Source: an uncultured Clostridia bacterium
GTDB taxonomy: Bacteria; Bacillota; Clostridia; Christensenellales; CAG-138
NCBI GenBank assembly: GCA_937915925.1
Contig: CALGGM010000006.1
Location: 1 to 7,232, forward strand
Length of the DNA stretch: 7,232 nt
Direction of reading: 5' to 3'
The notes beneath the pieces are model-generated. The model did not search any database, had not been told where the DNA came from, and saw only the letters and a list, made by a program, of their open reading frames with translations. Position numbers and translations under genes: made by a program. Below are positions 6,136 to 7,232 of the stretch, in pieces. The stretch's first letter is position 1, and each line of letters starts with the position of its first letter.

Positions 6136-6245
6136 CCTCATCACCGCCTGCGGCGGAGCTTCTCCACCCTCAAGGGGGAGAAGCCTCTTTTTAGCCTTCC
6201 CCTGCGGACAGCATGGGGAAGGGGGACCGCTTGCGGTGGATGAGG
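6136..6245. repeat. 110-bp multi-hairpin element with CCTCATC/GATGAGG ends
   Basis: The ends are an inverted pair: CCTCATCACCGC at the left and GCGGTGGATGAGG at the right, complementary apart from one bulged base. Inside are four hairpins in series: CCGCC-tgc-GGCGG (6144-6156); CTTCTCC with GGAGAAG (6159-6165 with 6177-6183), extended by CCC/GGG; CCTTCCCC with GGGGAAGG (6195-6202 with 6215-6222); and ACCGC-tt-GCGGT (6226-6237). There is no open reading frame of interest. It resembles intergenic repeats I recall from gut Clostridia, and a non-autonomous mobile element is likely, but the copy number cannot be judged from one window. Confidence 0.75.
6159..6192 (+). terminator. Terminator-like hairpin inside the 110-bp element
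   Basis: The CTTCTCC/GGAGAAG stem (plus an inner CCC/GGG and TCAA loop) is followed after four bases by TTTTT (6188-6192) on the plus strand. It could serve as a back-up terminator for transcripts running through from aspartate kinase. The short gap before the Ts makes it weaker than a canonical site. Confidence 0.4.
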
Positions 6246-6256
6246 TTCCATTGCAA

Positions 6257-6336
6257 ATGAATTGCGCTTCGCGCATGAATTGGCTTCGCCATGAATTGCC
6301 CTTGCGGGCATGAATTGCGCCTGCGGCGCATGATTT
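6257..6336. repeat. Array of four micro-hairpins joined by ATGAATT linkers (array 2)
   Basis: ATGAATT at 6257, 6275, 6291 and 6310 (the last linker, at 6330-6336, is the variant ATGATTT) alternates with GCGC-ttc-GCGC (6264-6274), GGC-ttc-GCC (6282-6290), GCCC-ttgc-GGGC (6298-6309) and GCGCC-tgc-GGCGC (6317-6329). All stems are perfectly paired and all are different. The terminal linker overlaps the stop codon of the minus-strand ytxC gene (6335-6337). In the ytxC mRNA the array would be the first part of the 3' untranslated region. Function unknown. Confidence 0.88.
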
Positions 6337-7066
6337 ACCGGTACAGCTTCACACGGTCGCCGAAGACCTTCAGGATCGCCTCGGTCAGGCGATTCTTTTC
6401 GTTTCCGGAAAGGTCGTATACGACGAGCTTCAAAGGCGCCATATTGATCAGCAGGTTCAAGATCCCGTCCGGCGCGCAGTCGACGTACTCGATATGCACG
6501 TCGTTGTCGTCAGAAAGCGTGATCGTTCCGTCTGCGTGGATGCACACGGAGATCGCGTCCACGCGGCTCGATCTCCCGTCGACAAAGCGTCGGAGCGTTT
6601 CCATCAGCTCGCCGTATTCCTTCTGCATCAGAACCTTCGCCGCCGCCTGCTCGATCGACAGCTCCCACAGCATTAAAAACTCCTGCATGCGAAAGCGCAG
6701 AAATCCCTCGAGCACAAGCGTGCGCTGCTCCTGAAGATACCCGATCAGCCGCTCGCGCAGGACCGTCTGCTCCTCCGCGCCCGTCACGGTCTTCAGCGCG
6801 TCGGTCAGAACCGCCTGCTTTTCGGACAGCGTCAGCGGAAGCGCATCGGCAAACTCCGCAAGCGCGAAGTACCGGAGGTCCCGTCCGAGCACGGCAAGCA
6901 GCGCGTCCGCCGCGGCGCGTTCCGGCGCTTCGCCGCGGATCTTCATTGCAACGCCGTCCGGAATGGCTTCCAGCACATATGCGCAATCCTGCTCGCTCAT
7001 GCGGCGGTTCAAAAGCTTCAAAAGCGGCAGATCGTATTCGTATGTCAAAATCTGATAGGCGACCAT
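6335..7066 (-). CDS. ytxC: YtxC-family putative sporulation protein
   Basis: A 243-residue soluble protein without signal peptide. The C-terminal half matches my memory of the YtxC family (PF08812): EGFLRFRMQEFL (120-131), VLMQKEYGELMETLRRFVD (145-163), an H-x-D-G-x-x-x-L-x-D segment (177-186), then LLINMAPLKLVVYD (205-218). The N-terminal 110 residues are less conserved and look helical. The family is tied to endospore formers; its molecular role is not defined. ATG 7066 has an AAAGGAG five bases upstream, so the start is secure. In Bacillus, as I recall, ytxC sits just before thrS; here the gene is followed by repeats and a convergent aspartate kinase, so that linkage is absent downstream. 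I found no convincing sigma-A or sporulation-sigma promoter in 7080-7163. If YtxC is wrong, this is a hypothetical protein. Confidence 0.78.
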   Translation of the reverse strand: MVAYQILTYEYDLPLLKLLNRRMSEQDCAYVLEAIPDGVAMKIRGEAPERAAADALLAVLGRDLRYFALAEFADALPLTLSEKQAVLTDALKTVTGAEEQTVLRERLIGYLQEQRTLVLEGFLRFRMQEFLMLWELSIEQAAAKVLMQKEYGELMETLRRFVDGRSSRVDAISVCIHADGTITLSDDNDVHIEYVDCAPDGILNLLINMAPLKLVVYDLSGNEKNRLTEAILKVFGDRVKLYR

Positions 7067-7163
7067 TCTTGCTCCTTTTCTGTATCCTATGCCCGCACGG
7101 CGTTAGTTTGTGCCGAACGCGCCGCATAAAATACGCGCGAATTCCGTCGCCCGAAAGATCGCA

Positions 7164-7210
7164 CAAAAAGGAGCCGCTAAGAAACTCGAAAGAGGGACTT
7201 GACGGCTCCT
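7164..7210 (-). terminator. Intrinsic terminator of a minus-strand gene right of the window
   Basis: On the minus strand AGGAGCCG (7203-7210) pairs with CGGCTCCT (7169-7176), followed by an AAG/CTT pairing and an inner CTC/GAG stem. The hairpin is followed by a run of Ts (plus As at 7164-7168). One minus-strand frame entering from the right edge ends in TGA at 7213-7215, three bases before this hairpin, and could be the tail of that upstream gene; only six codons are visible. The site isolates ytxC from upstream transcription. Confidence 0.7.
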
Positions 7211-7232
7211 GTTCATTTGCTGAAAGATAGGG

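Noticed and set aside
7080..7163. Promoter for ytxC, including sporulation sigma factors
   Set aside because: TATTTT has no acceptable -35, and a CATA-like box lacks a partner at the right spacing.
6510..7166. Minus-strand frame overlapping ytxC, with only a TTG start inside the terminator hairpin
   Set aside because: Arg/Ala-rich shadow of ytxC; its start lies within an intrinsic terminator and has no ribosome binding site.
7213..7232. C-terminal tail of an upstream minus-strand gene
   Set aside because: Only six codons before a TGA are visible and other frames are also open; not enough to call a gene, though the position just before a terminator is suggestive.

Overview
The window reads like a chromosomal segment from a spore-forming member of the Clostridia (Bacillota), probably a gut Oscillospiraceae- or Christensenellales-like lineage. 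This rests on a YtxC-family sporulation protein, a clostridial-type aspartate kinase, a secreted BspA-like leucine-rich-repeat protein, moderately high GC in the housekeeping genes, and several kinds of short palindromic intergenic repeat. The taxonomic call is inference; there is no rRNA or other marker here.

Layout, left to right. The left edge carries an extended -10 promoter and a strong Shine-Dalgarno for a minus-strand gene that starts just outside the window. A perfect 8-bp hairpin separates it from a large minus-strand gene (132-2828) for a secreted LRR / Ig-like / double fibronectin-III protein. That gene has an unusually elaborate leader: a promoter whose predicted start site falls at the foot of a ~120-nt imperfect hairpin, then a terminator-like hairpin with a U-tract right before the ribosome binding site. 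Diverging from it on the plus strand is a DUF1015-family gene (3174-4493) with its own sigma-A-type promoter, followed by an ACT-domain aspartate kinase (4697-6010). A convergent minus-strand ytxC-like sporulation gene (6335-7066) fills the right side, and a minus-strand terminator at 7164-7210 ends whatever lies further right.

The most unusual content is between the genes. Two arrays (4499-4680 and 6257-6336, with a satellite unit at 6054-6069) consist of a conserved 7-bp linker ATGAATT (or its complement AATTCAT) alternating with micro-hairpins. Almost every hairpin has a different stem sequence, yet nearly all stems are perfectly paired. This is the reverse of a CRISPR array: the linker is constant and the palindromes vary. 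Both arrays sit against the 3' end of a gene, and both flip linker orientation around a centre. In the second array the centre is occupied by a 62-bp hairpin and a 110-bp multi-hairpin element bracketed by CCTCATC/GATGAGG, which also contains a terminator-like hairpin. I regard these arrays as the best candidate for something under-described here.

Functionally, the DUF1015 and aspartate kinase genes may be linked through amino-acid metabolism (aspartate kinase is the entry to Lys/Thr/Met). The LRR gene and ytxC look independent. Nothing in the window is a clear phage, transposase, CRISPR, toxin or defence gene.
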